The notes under the pieces: generated by a model
The model's database searches: none
What the model was told of the DNA's origin: nothing
Seen by the model: the letters and a program-made list of their open reading frames with translations, nothing else
NCBI GenBank assembly: GCA_963588595.1
Contig: CAVAIA010000072.1
Span: forward strand, 1 to 12,272
From: Phoenicibacter sp963588595
Lineage (GTDB): Bacteria > Actinomycetota > Coriobacteriia > Coriobacteriales > Eggerthellaceae
Direction of reading: 5' to 3'
DNA: 12,272 nucleotides
Shown here: in pieces, positions 1 to 6,474 of the stretch
How positions within the stretch are numbered: position 1 is the first letter of the stretch
How the letters are laid out: each line of letters starts with the position of its first letter
Made by a program: the position numbers and the translations under genes

Positions 1-55
1 GTTGCCGCACAACAGTTTTCAAGACTGCCGCCTTCAACCGCTCGGCCACTCCTCC
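1..55 (-). tRNA. tRNA-Ser (anticodon UGA), 5' part, cut by the window edge
   Basis: Read on the minus strand, the sequence begins at base 55 with a 7-base acceptor strand GGAGGAG. A type II D-arm follows, then a 5-bp anticodon stem (GCAGU/ACUGU) and the loop CUUGAAA. The anticodon UGA lies at bases 21-19 and decodes UCA/UCN serine codons. After the anticodon stem the sequence runs into an extended variable arm, as expected for tRNA-Ser. The T-arm and acceptor 3' strand are outside the window. The gene is transcribed away from holA. Confidence 0.93.
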
Positions 56-69
56 GCGTCCGCTTATTT

Positions 70-75
70 AGGATA
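70..75 (-). promoter_or_regulatory. Possible -10 element of the tRNA-Ser gene
   Basis: On the minus strand, TATCCT fits the TANNNT form of a -10 box. A start about 7 nt downstream would leave an 8-nt leader before the tRNA 5' end. No convincing -35 box lies 16-18 bp upstream, so the call rests only on the hexamer and its position. Confidence 0.3.
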
Positions 76-110
76 ACACATTTATTCGAAAAGTGGTGCC
101 AGACTTAAAT

Positions 111-116
111 TAAAAT
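111..116 (+). promoter_or_regulatory. Possible -10 element of holA placing the start at the ATG
   Basis: TAAAAT ends exactly 6 nt before the holA ATG, so a usual start point would fall on the A of the initiation codon and give a leaderless mRNA. No good Shine-Dalgarno is present (only a weak GAAG 3 nt before the ATG). The deacetylase gene at 9991 has the same hexamer at the same spacing. No -35 box is evident. Confidence 0.35.
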
Positions 117-122
117 GAAGAT

Positions 123-1115
123 ATGAAAGATCAATCAAAGCAACCTCTCCTTCCTGTCTACCTGCTTGTTGGTGACGACGAGCAAAAAAAAGAGGTATTG
201 GAAAAAAGGATGAAGAGGCGCTTTTTAGATTTGGGCGATCCAGCCCTTAACACCGACGTTTTTTCTTCAGAAAACTTGGATGTCCAAGCTGTTTTAAATG
301 CTTGTCAAACGATTCCTTTTGCTTGTGAGAAGCGCCTTGTTGTCTTAAGAGACGTTGATGCTCTTAAAAACGACGAACAAGCAAAAATTGCAAGTTATTT
401 GCTAAACCCGTGCGAGACGGCCGTTTTGTTTTTGACTGCAAAAAAACTCGCTAAAAACACTAAACTTTTCAAGTCGATTGAGGCAATTTCAAAAACTTGC
501 ATCGTCCTTTGCGACTCTCCTAAAAAATATGAGTTCAAAAAATATATAAACGAGGTTGCTAAATCTAAAGGAATTGCTTTTGAGCAAGACGCATCTCAAA
601 GGTTGCTGGAGCTAGTCGGTGATGACACAGTTGCAATCAACACCGAGATAGAAAAGATAGCAAATGAAAATCTTGGGAATGGAAAAATTTCAGTCGCCGA
701 AGTGGAGGAGTTGGTGGCGAACAATGCTGAGGTAAAACCGTGGACGGTTGTTGACGCTTTTGCATCAAAAGACCTGGCAAGTGTTTTAAACCTTCTTCCG
801 CAAGTAAAGAAATCAACGCCGATATCAATTCTTATTATGTGCGTTGCACGAGCAAGAGAGCTTATGTGTGCAAAGGAATGTTTGGCGATCGCTTCGCAAA
901 ACGCATCCGAGGCAACGAAGATGATAGCAACAGAGCTTGGGTTTTCTCCCGCTTTGTCATGGAGAGTTAAAAATCATGCTTTGTGGTCAAAAAAATGGAG
1001 CGTTTCAGAATTAAAAAATTGCGTGTCATCTTCATTGGAAGCGGAAAAACAAATGAAAAGCGGCGATGATCAAATCGCCGCTCTAAATTCGTGGTTCTTA
1101 GAAGTCTTGAGTTAA
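123..1115 (+). CDS. holA: DNA polymerase III, delta subunit
   Basis: Delta subunit of the clamp-loader complex, which opens the beta sliding clamp and loads it at primed sites in the cytoplasm. The 330 residues match the usual HolA length. The N-terminus carries the family start (VYLLVGDDE at about 12-20), followed by an AAA+-like fold without a working Walker A motif, as is normal for delta. The middle region (about 140-215) resembles the lid domain, including the segment ELVGDDTVAINTEIEK typical of HolA. The C-terminal helical collar region ends with the clustered basic and aromatic residues seen in the family. The ATG at 123 is the first start in the frame and has little Shine-Dalgarno, so it may be leaderless. 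The gene converges on rpsT, an arrangement common in actinobacteria. The assignment is by family pattern, with no active-site residue to check. Confidence 0.9.
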   Translation: MKDQSKQPLLPVYLLVGDDEQKKEVLEKRMKRRFLDLGDPALNTDVFSSENLDVQAVLNACQTIPFACEKRLVVLRDVDALKNDEQAKIASYLLNPCETAVLFLTAKKLAKNTKLFKSIEAISKTCIVLCDSPKKYEFKKYINEVAKSKGIAFEQDASQRLLELVGDDTVAINTEIEKIANENLGNGKISVAEVEELVANNAEVKPWTVVDAFASKDLASVLNLLPQVKKSTPISILIMCVARARELMCAKECLAIASQNASEATKMIATELGFSPALSWRVKNHALWSKKWSVSELKNCVSSSLEAEKQMKSGDDQIAALNSWFLEVLS

Positions 1116-1147
1116 AACTCCTAAGAAGTAAGTTCAAAAAAAGAACT
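1095..1147. terminator. Hairpins between convergent holA and rpsT (weak terminator candidate)
   Basis: TTCTTAG (1095-1101) pairs with CTAAGAA (1121-1127). Between them GAGT (1109-1112) pairs with ACTC (1117-1120), with the holA stop codon TAA in the small loop. A second hairpin, AGTTC/GAACT, spans 1131-1147 around a run of seven A. On neither strand is a stem followed directly by a clean T-run, so this is not a textbook intrinsic terminator. Its place between convergent genes still suggests a bidirectional stop or an mRNA 3'-end stabiliser. Confidence 0.35.
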
Positions 1148-1766
1148 ATTCTGCAGGAGCTTCTTCCTCTTTTTTCTCTTCTGCTTGAGGTTGCTCTTCT
1201 TTAGCTGGTTCCTCATTGCTTGCAGCCTCTTGCGTTGCTTCACCAGCTTCGCCTTCTGCTGCAGCTGCCTCTGCTTCGGCTTTAGCAGCCTCTTCTTCAG
1301 CCTTCTTAGCAGCAGCTTCCTCTTTAGCTTTGCGCTTGTTAGCTGCGTCCTCGAGTTTTTTGTGTTCAGCTCTTCTCTTGTCCTTCTCTTTTTGAGCCTT
1401 CTTCATCGCCTCTTCGCGCTTTTTCTTCGCTTCAGCTTTCTTGTTTCCTGTCTTCTTTGGGGCAGCGCCTTTGGTGGGCTTGTAAGCCTCTCTGTCCTTG
1501 TCTGTGACAACAGTGTTAGCGAGCTTCATGATTCCGCTTTTTCTGTTCGCAGCTTGGTTCTTTTTGATAACCCCTTTGCTAACAGCTTTGTCCATAAGTC
1601 TGCATGCTGCCAAGGCTGCTGCATAAGCGTCTGCGCCATTTCCTGCAGCAACAGCATCTTTGACTTTGCGAGTTGCCGTTTTAAGCTCGCTTTTAATCGC
1701 GCGATTTCTCATGCGCGACTTTTCATTAGTGATAATTCTTTTCTTTTGTGACTTAATGTTTGCCAT
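1146..1766 (-). CDS. rpsT: 30S ribosomal protein S20 with long C-terminal extension
   Basis: Residues 1-86 are a complete bS20, a helical protein that binds 16S rRNA in the body of the small subunit. The start MANIKSQKKR and the segment MDKAVSKGVIKKNQAANRKS are diagnostic. The family is normally about 85-90 residues, but this ORF has 206. The extra roughly 115 residues are low complexity: Lys/Arg-rich to about residue 150, then Glu/Ala-rich and strongly acidic to the end, probably a long helix followed by a disordered tail. The extension is in frame with no stop or frameshift. A Shine-Dalgarno AAAGGA lies at 1782-1777. The gene converges on holA and diverges from lepA, and a structured RNA block lies upstream of it. 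The function of the tail is unknown. Confidence 0.93.
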   Translation of the reverse strand: MANIKSQKKRIITNEKSRMRNRAIKSELKTATRKVKDAVAAGNGADAYAAALAACRLMDKAVSKGVIKKNQAANRKSGIMKLANTVVTDKDREAYKPTKGAAPKKTGNKKAEAKKKREEAMKKAQKEKDKRRAEHKKLEDAANKRKAKEEAAAKKAEEEAAKAEAEAAAAEGEAGEATQEAASNEEPAKEEQPQAEEKKEEEAPAE

Positions 1767-1785
1767 CTGTTTTCGTTCCTTTCAT

Positions 1786-1814
1786 AAAGTAAAACACTAA
1801 TAACTAATATTCAA
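1786..1814 (-). promoter_or_regulatory. Possible proximal rpsT promoter
   Basis: On the minus strand TTGAAT (1814-1809) and TACTTT (1791-1786) are separated by 17 bp. A start about 7 nt downstream would fall at about 1779, inside the Shine-Dalgarno, which is awkward. If the promoter is real, the RNA block at 1831-1981 would be a separate transcript rather than an rpsT leader. Confidence 0.25.
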
Positions 1815-1830
1815 TTTTTCAGTTGGGTGG

Positions 1831-1981
1831 AAAAAATAAAAGACACTAATAAAAGGCAGATTTTAACAAACGCTTTAATTTGTTAAATTTTAAGCTCAGG
1901 ATTTTGCTTAAATGCCTCAGTGTCGATTACCTTTTGCAGCCCGTCTGCGGTTGTGATAAATCACTAATCGCCATCACTGAT
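1831..1981 (-). ncRNA. Structured RNA candidate with two exclusive folds and a U-tract (rpsT leader/attenuator or small RNA)
   Basis: Fold 1 is a three-way junction. TCAGTG (1917-1922) pairs with CACTGA (1975-1980) and CGATTA (1924-1929) with TAATCG (1965-1970). They enclose the hairpins GCAG/CTGC (1936-1948) and GTGA/TCAC (1953-1964). In fold 2, GACACT (1842-1847) pairs with AGTGTC (1919-1924) and AGGCA (1854-1858) with TGCCT (1913-1917). These enclose the hairpins TTTAACAAA/TTTGTTAAA (1862-1887) and TTTAAGC/GCTTAAA (1889-1912). The two folds compete for 1917-1924. On the minus strand fold 2 is followed at once by a U-rich tract (1841-1831), so it resembles a terminator, while fold 1 at the 5' end would prevent it. 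That is the layout of a riboswitch or ribosomal-protein leader ahead of rpsT. I recognise no known class, and a stand-alone small RNA of about 150 nt is equally possible. The pairings are seen directly; strand and function are inferred. Confidence 0.45.
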
Positions 1982-1987
1982 GTATTT

Positions 1988-1993
1988 ATTGTA
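1988..1993 (-). promoter_or_regulatory. Possible -10 element for the structured minus-strand RNA
   Basis: TACAAT on the minus strand matches the -10 consensus at five of six bases. Counting 7 nt downstream puts the start at about 1981, exactly where the first stem (base 1980) begins. TTGACT at 2004-1999 resembles a -35 box but is too close to pair with it. The overlapping + strand TATCAT (1992-1997) could instead serve lepA. Confidence 0.35.
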
Positions 1994-2031
1994 TCATAAG
2001 TCAAGCGTTTAATTTAAAAGAGAGAACTTAG

Positions 2032-3858
2032 GTGACAATTAATCAAGACCACATACGAAATTTTTCAATAATTGCCCACATAGATCATGGTAAATCCACG
2101 CTTTCCGACCGCATTTTGGAGCAAACGGGAACTGTTTTGGCAAGAGACATGGAAGACCAACTTTTGGATCAAATGGACATAGAGCGAGAGCGCGGAATTA
2201 CGATTAAAAGCCAAGCGGTTAGAGTTGCTTATAAAGCTGAGGATGGCGAGGAGTATCAACTCAATTTGATAGACACTCCAGGTCACGTCGATTTCACATA
2301 TGAAGTTTCAAGGTCTTTGGCTGCTTGCGAAGGCGCCGTTCTTGTTGTGGATGCAACCCAAGGCGTTGAAGCTCAAACAGTTGCAAATGCTATGCTTGCG
2401 ATGAATGCGAACCTTGAAGTCATCCCCGTTATCAACAAAATTGACCTTCCTGCGGCAGATCCTGAGAGGGTCAAGTCTCAAATTGAAGACACTCTTGCAA
2501 TTCCTGCAGACGATGCTGTTTTGGCGTCAGGCAAAACTGGGGAGGGTATCTCAGATTTGCTTGAATCTGTTGTCTATAACGTCTCTCCTCCAAATGGAGA
2601 TCCAAAGGCTCCTCTTCGTGCATTGATTTTTGACAGCTATTTTGACGCCTATCGAGGCGTTGTTGCGCTCGTTAAAGTCCAAGATGGAGTTTTAAAATCA
2701 GGTGATGAAATCATAATGCTCGCAACTAAGACGAACGCGCTCGTTGAGGAGTTGGGCGCAAGGCACCCTGTTGAGGATCCATTGCCAGAGCTTAAGACAG
2801 GCGAAGTTGGTTATGTTGTTACAGGTTTAAAAGACGTCAATCAAGTTAAGGTAGGAGACACGATTGCAAGCAAAGACTTTAAAGAAGTTGAGGCGCTTCC
2901 AGGCTATCGCGAAGCAAAACCGATGGTCTTTACTGGCATTTTTCCGATTGACGGAGACCAATACGAGCCCTTGAAGGAGGCTCTTGAAAAAGTTGCTTTA
3001 AATGACCCAGCGCTCGTTTGGGAGCCGGAAACAAGCAAGGCGTTGGGTTTTGGATTTAGAGTTGGATTTTTGGGGCTCCTTCACATGGAAGTTATAAAGG
3101 AGAGGCTTGAAAGAGAGTTTTCGCTTGACTTGCTTGCAACTGCGCCGAGCGTTGAGTATCACATTTATAAAAGAGGGGTTACCAGCGGACCTGGAAGCGA
3201 CGGCGAGCCGCTTGTTGTGACGTCTCCTCAAGAAATGCCCGACGCTGGGGAAATTGAGCGAATTGAGGAGCCTTATCTCGATGCAAAAATTTTAATCCCT
3301 CCAGATTATGTTGGAGCTGTTATGGATTTGGCTGTTGAGCGTCGCGGAAATTTTAGGACGATGAACTATTTGAGTTCAACAACTGTTGAGATGCTTTGGG
3401 ACATCCCTCTTTCCGAGCTCATCTTAGACTTTTTTGACAAATTGAAGAGCCACACCAAAGGTTACGCTTCTCTCGATTATGAATATGCTGGATATAGAAA
3501 ATCGAACATGGTCAAGCTAGACATTTTGCTCTCGGGAGAGCCAATCGACGCGTTGTCTTTTATCGTTCACAAGGATAAAGCGTATGACAGAGGCAAAAAT
3601 TTGTGTGAGAAGTTAAAGGAGATAATTCCAAGGCAACTTTTTGAGGTTCCAATTCAAGCAGCAATTGGTGGGCGAGTTTTGGCAAGACAAACTGTCAAAG
3701 CGAGAAGAAAAGATGTTCTAGCTAAGTGTTATGGTGGTGACATAACAAGAAAGAGAAAATTGTTGGAAAAGCAAAAGCAAGGTAAGAAGCGGATGAAGGC
3801 GATAGGAAACGTTGAGGTGCCTCAAGAAGCTTTCATGGCAATTTTGAAGGTTGACTAA
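2032..3858 (+). CDS. lepA: Elongation factor 4 (LepA), ribosome back-translocating GTPase
   Basis: A translational GTPase that acts on the ribosome and is linked to back-translocation and 30S biogenesis. The 608 residues match the usual LepA length. The G domain is intact: AHIDHGKST (15-23), the switch I region with RGIT (54-57), DTPGHVD (81-87) and NKID (135-138). Domain II and the EF-G-like domains follow. The LepA-specific C-terminal domain is complete, with its conserved RRKDVLAKCYGGDITRKRK stretch and the basic end that enters the peptidyl transferase centre. I chose the GTG start because the sequence right after it is the canonical LepA N-terminus and AGAGAG lies a few bases upstream. 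azlC follows after 16 bp, suggesting read-through. hemW, a frequent neighbour downstream of lepA, is not there. Confidence 0.97.
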   Translation: MTINQDHIRNFSIIAHIDHGKSTLSDRILEQTGTVLARDMEDQLLDQMDIERERGITIKSQAVRVAYKAEDGEEYQLNLIDTPGHVDFTYEVSRSLAACEGAVLVVDATQGVEAQTVANAMLAMNANLEVIPVINKIDLPAADPERVKSQIEDTLAIPADDAVLASGKTGEGISDLLESVVYNVSPPNGDPKAPLRALIFDSYFDAYRGVVALVKVQDGVLKSGDEIIMLATKTNALVEELGARHPVEDPLPELKTGEVGYVVTGLKDVNQVKVGDTIASKDFKEVEALPGYREAKPMVFTGIFPIDGDQYEPLKEALEKVALNDPALVWEPETSKALGFGFRVGFLGLLHMEVIKERLEREFSLDLLATAPSVEYHIYKRGVTSGPGSDGEPLVVTSPQEMPDAGEIERIEEPYLDAKILIPPDYVGAVMDLAVERRGNFRTMNYLSSTTVEMLWDIPLSELILDFFDKLKSHTKGYASLDYEYAGYRKSNMVKLDILLSGEPIDALSFIVHKDKAYDRGKNLCEKLKEIIPRQLFEVPIQAAIGGRVLARQTVKARRKDVLAKCYGGDITRKRKLLEKQKQGKKRMKAIGNVEVPQEAFMAILKVD

Positions 3859-3874
3859 TTAGAATCCAGACAAG

Positions 3875-4588
3875 TTGAAAAGAGAAAGAAAAATAACAAA
3901 AGCTGTTCTAAAGCGCTCTTTTAATGCTGCTTACCCTATAATGCTCGGATATGTCGCTATAGGGATTCCATGCGGGATTTTGTCAGCTTCCGTTGGGATG
4001 AATTGGTTGCAAGTGCTTCTATTTTCAATTTTTTTCTATTCTGGAGCTGGACAATTCATGATCCCAAACATGTATCTTGCAGGGTCTGACTTAATCTCCA
4101 TAATAGGAAGCGTTTCTTTTGTTAACACTCGTCAAATGCTCTATTCTGCCTCTTTGGCTCCGCATTGCAAAAAGTGCGGAAAAAGAAAATTGTTTTGGTA
4201 TATGGCAACTGTCACCGATGAGACTTATGGAATATCAATTTCTAACTTTAAAAAGGGCAATTGGAGCATAGAGAACGCAATTTTCTTAAATGAATTTTCT
4301 CATGCTTCATGGACGATCGCTTGTGTTTTTGGCGTTTTTATAGGGTCGTTAGTAAACATTCCTCTCGAGATTGCCTCATTCGCTATGACTTGCATGTTTA
4401 TATATCTTGCAACGACTGCGCTTGACTCCAAGCCTGCTTTTGTTGCAGCTGGAGTTGCTATTGTGAGCGTTGTCGCCCTTAAAAGCTTCGGAATTGGCAG
4501 CGCATCGATTTTCTTTGCTGCAATTATCGGGGTCTTCTTCGGCTTTCTCTCAACATTGCATCTTCAAGGAGGGAGAAAAGATAAATGA
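3875..4588 (+). CDS. azlC: Branched-chain amino acid exporter, large subunit (AzlC family)
   Basis: Integral membrane subunit of a two-component exporter for branched-chain or related amino acids. The 237 residues are typical. Family signatures are clear: GYVAIGIPCGILSASVG near 25-41, FFYSGAGQFM (53-62), NTRQMLYSASLAP (84-96) and TDETYGI (114-120), with about seven hydrophobic segments. The start is TTG. No earlier start lies between it and the lepA stop, and the first ATG is inside the first membrane segment, so TTG is the only start giving a complete protein. No strong Shine-Dalgarno is visible, so translation may depend on coupling to lepA 16 bp upstream. It overlaps azlD by 4 bases. The exact substrate cannot be read from sequence. 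Confidence 0.9.
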   Translation: MKRERKITKAVLKRSFNAAYPIMLGYVAIGIPCGILSASVGMNWLQVLLFSIFFYSGAGQFMIPNMYLAGSDLISIIGSVSFVNTRQMLYSASLAPHCKKCGKRKLFWYMATVTDETYGISISNFKKGNWSIENAIFLNEFSHASWTIACVFGVFIGSLVNIPLEIASFAMTCMFIYLATTALDSKPAFVAAGVAIVSVVALKSFGIGSASIFFAAIIGVFFGFLSTLHLQGGRKDK

Positions 4589-4929
4589 GTTGGACGGAGT
4601 TTGCAATAATCTTTTCAACAACCTTAGCTGCTATGGTGGTTTGCCGAGTTTTGCCTGCGTTCGTTTTAAAAGGCAAGCAATTGTCTCAAAATTTGCAAAC
4701 GGCTCTAAATTTAATTCCACCCGCCGCGTTTGCAGCGCTAGTCGCCAATGATATCTTTACTCCAGGGATGTTTGATGCGGGGTTTTGGCCAAGCGCAATT
4801 CCCTTGGTCGCTTGTCTTTGTGTTATCGTAATCGCAAAGAAAACAAAATCTATTATTATTTGTTGCCTTGCTGGAATAGGCATCTACGCGTTGCTGCTAT
4901 GGACAACGTCTTCCTTTATGCCTTTTTAA
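4585..4929 (+). CDS. azlD: Branched-chain amino acid exporter, small subunit (AzlD family)
   Basis: Small partner of AzlC, and both are needed for export. The 114 residues form four hydrophobic segments, and the N-terminal third carries the family pattern RVLPAFVLKGK followed by ALNLIPPAAFAALVAND. Its ATG overlaps the azlC stop (ATGA), and a strong AAGGAGGGA (4566-4574) lies inside azlC, so the two are translationally coupled at near 1:1. Its TAA (4927-4929) shares two bases with the stop of the convergent nnrD. Confidence 0.88.
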   Translation: MSWTEFAIIFSTTLAAMVVCRVLPAFVLKGKQLSQNLQTALNLIPPAAFAALVANDIFTPGMFDAGFWPSAIPLVACLCVIVIAKKTKSIIICCLAGIGIYALLLWTTSSFMPF

Positions 4930-5855
4930 TCCACTTTCGTTCTCAACAAATCTTGCGCTTGACCTATTTTTTCGCAAATGTCCGTTGCAAGTGCTCCTCG
5001 AATTCCGAAGTCCTTGCCTGCGATATATCCTGCAACGGCGTGAACCTCGACAGCGCAAGCGCAATTTCCTGCCACCTCATTTATGGTCTTTGGTTTGTTT
5101 TGCGCAATCATCCCAGCAATAGTCCCCGCTAAAACATCCCCGGTTCCTGAAGTTGCTAAAACTCCATTTCCCCCCGTTGGTTCTAAGCAAAGTTCTTTTG
5201 TGATGATAAGGGTTTCAACCCCTTTGGCAACAACAACTAAATTGAGCTTTTTAAATTTTCTTAAGTGCTGTTGAACCATTTGCTTGATTATTATGTTCGA
5301 TAAACGATTGAAGTCAATGTCGCAATTATCGTTCAAGAAGCGCTTAAGTTCCCCTCTATGAGGCGTGATTATTATAGGTGCTGTTCTTTTCTTAAAAGTC
5401 TTCGCTCCTCTTTTCTTCAACAATTTTGAGAATGTTTCAATTCCATCTGCGTCGATAATAACAGGAGTGTCTATTTTTAATATGCTTTCTAGCAACTCAG
5501 TGAGGTCCGTTTCCTTCCCAACTCCAGGGCCAAACAATATTGCATCTTGATTTTTAAACTTTGGTTCAAGTTTTGCGCTCTTCTTAATAAACCCATTCTT
5601 GTTAGATTTAAGCGGTGATACAACGATGGAAGGCAAATTTGTTTGGCATGTTTTAACGATTTTATCGGGGACGCAAAGAGAGACGAATCCAGCTCCTGAG
5701 CGAGCCGCGCTCTTTGCAGCCATCATAGCAGCGCCAGGGTAGGAAGACGATCCTGCGACGACGCAAACTTTGCCCCTTGAAAATTTGTGAACATTATCAT
5801 CTAAGTTTGGCAACGCACCTAAGAATTGCGTTGGAAACATGCTTGCTTGAAACAT
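4926..5855 (-). CDS. nnrD: ADP/ATP-dependent (S)-NAD(P)H-hydrate dehydratase
   Basis: Repairs NADH and NADPH that have been damaged by hydration, using ADP or ATP; cytoplasmic, ribokinase-like fold (YjeF C-terminal family). Visible motifs are GSSSYPGAA (35-43), FGPGVG (108-113), DADGIE (135-140), TPHRGE (164-169), AKGVET (210-215) and the signature TSGTGDVLAG (235-244) with catalytic Asp240. At 309 residues it is a stand-alone dehydratase. The NnrE epimerase domain, often fused in front, is missing and would have to be encoded elsewhere. A strong GGAGGT (5870-5865) precedes the ATG. The gene overlaps azlD tail to tail, leaving no room for a terminator. Residues 80-105 and 150-160 are unusually Lys-rich. 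Confidence 0.92.
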   Translation of the reverse strand: MFQASMFPTQFLGALPNLDDNVHKFSRGKVCVVAGSSSYPGAAMMAAKSAARSGAGFVSLCVPDKIVKTCQTNLPSIVVSPLKSNKNGFIKKSAKLEPKFKNQDAILFGPGVGKETDLTELLESILKIDTPVIIDADGIETFSKLLKKRGAKTFKKRTAPIIITPHRGELKRFLNDNCDIDFNRLSNIIIKQMVQQHLRKFKKLNLVVVAKGVETLIITKELCLEPTGGNGVLATSGTGDVLAGTIAGMIAQNKPKTINEVAGNCACAVEVHAVAGYIAGKDFGIRGALATDICEKIGQAQDLLRTKVD

Positions 5856-5908
5856 CTGTCTTTTACCTCCAAAAAATGAAGCCTATTCCTGCTTTTTGGG
5901 TATATTAT

Positions 5909-5928
5909 TATTAGAACACAAACTAATA
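5909..5928. promoter_or_regulatory. AT-rich dyad in the divergent nnrD / membrane-protein spacer
   Basis: TATTAG (5909-5914) and CTAATA (5923-5928) form an inverted repeat with an 8-base centre, in the 109-bp spacer that must hold promoters for both directions. In such AT-rich sequence a 6-base arm can occur by chance. I could not place a confident -35/-10 pair on either strand. Confidence 0.18.
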
Positions 5929-5964
5929 TTAATAATTTGTTGAGTTTTTTAAAGAGAGGCTAAA

Positions 5965-6426
5965 ATGGAAAAAGCAAGGCGTGATTTAAAAAGTGTTTCG
6001 GCGATCATTATTATAATTGCTATCGCCGATTTGGTTTCGGCGATTATGTCAGTCGCCTCCCCTAGCGGGTCTGCAACCTATCAGCATTTTATTAATGACT
6101 CAGGATTCACCGCCGATCAAGCGACAGCTGCTGTAGCAACGGTGATTTGTGTTGCTATAATCCTTTTTTTATTAGAATTATTTGTCGGCTTAAAAGGGAT
6201 TATTGTTGCTAACGGGGGTAAGAAAAGCAAACTAGCGACAGTTGTTGTCGTCTTTAGCATTATATGTTTGGTTATAGAAGCGTGCAATTCGGTTTATCTA
6301 ATTGCGGTTGGAACAACAAACATCTTAGGCTCGAGAATAATTGTTCAAGTTTGCGCACTTTCGCTATTTATTTACTACATTGTTATAACTAATAAAGTTA
6401 TTGCGATGCGCTCTCAAAGAATTTAG
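5965..6426 (+). CDS. Small four-helix membrane protein, unknown function
   Basis: I do not recognise this 153-residue protein. It starts with a short basic segment (MEKARRDLK) and has four strongly hydrophobic stretches at about 11-31, 56-82, 89-116 and 124-146. A polar loop of about 24 residues separates the first two, a short Gly/Lys loop (GGKKSK, 84-89) the second and third, and the C-terminus is short and basic. By the positive-inside rule both ends and the GGKKSK loop would face the cytoplasm. No charged residues suggesting a transport pore and no cysteine pair are evident. GAGAGG (5954-5959) gives a good Shine-Dalgarno before the ATG. It lies 48 bp before tpiA in the same direction. Confidence 0.8.
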   Translation: MEKARRDLKSVSAIIIIIAIADLVSAIMSVASPSGSATYQHFINDSGFTADQATAAVATVICVAIILFLLELFVGLKGIIVANGGKKSKLATVVVVFSIICLVIEACNSVYLIAVGTTNILGSRIIVQVCALSLFIYYIVITNKVIAMRSQRI

Positions 6427-6456
6427 TTGCCTAATTCAAAATTCAAAGTGTATATA
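6427..6456 (+). promoter_or_regulatory. Possible tpiA promoter
   Basis: TTGCCT (6427-6432) and TATATA (6451-6456) are separated by 18 bp, just after the stop of the membrane-protein gene and before the tpiA Shine-Dalgarno (TGGAGG, 6465-6470). This is a fair sigma-70-type match in the right place. Read-through from the upstream gene is also possible. Confidence 0.4.
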
Positions 6457-6474
6457 TTAAATAATGGAGGATAA

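Noticed and set aside
1185..1751. 188-residue open frame on the plus strand opposite rpsT
   Set aside because: It is the antisense shadow of the low-complexity Lys/Glu/Ala codons of the S20 tail. The product is Phe/Leu/Ser-rich with no ribosome site or domain pattern.
1794..1852. Direct repeat ACACTAATAA (1794-1803 and 1843-1852) in the rpsT upstream region
   Set aside because: Only 10 bases, two copies, in AT-rich sequence. The second copy is better explained as part of the GACACT arm of the RNA fold.
1842..1924. Small transposon-like element with GACACT/AGTGTC ends
   Set aside because: The short inverted ends lack a target-site duplication and no second copy occurs in the window. The RNA-fold explanation accounts for more of the repeats.
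4785..5132. 115-residue plus-strand frame across the azlD-nnrD junction
   Set aside because: It overlaps the end of azlD in another frame and runs antisense to nnrD. Its composition does not look like a protein family.
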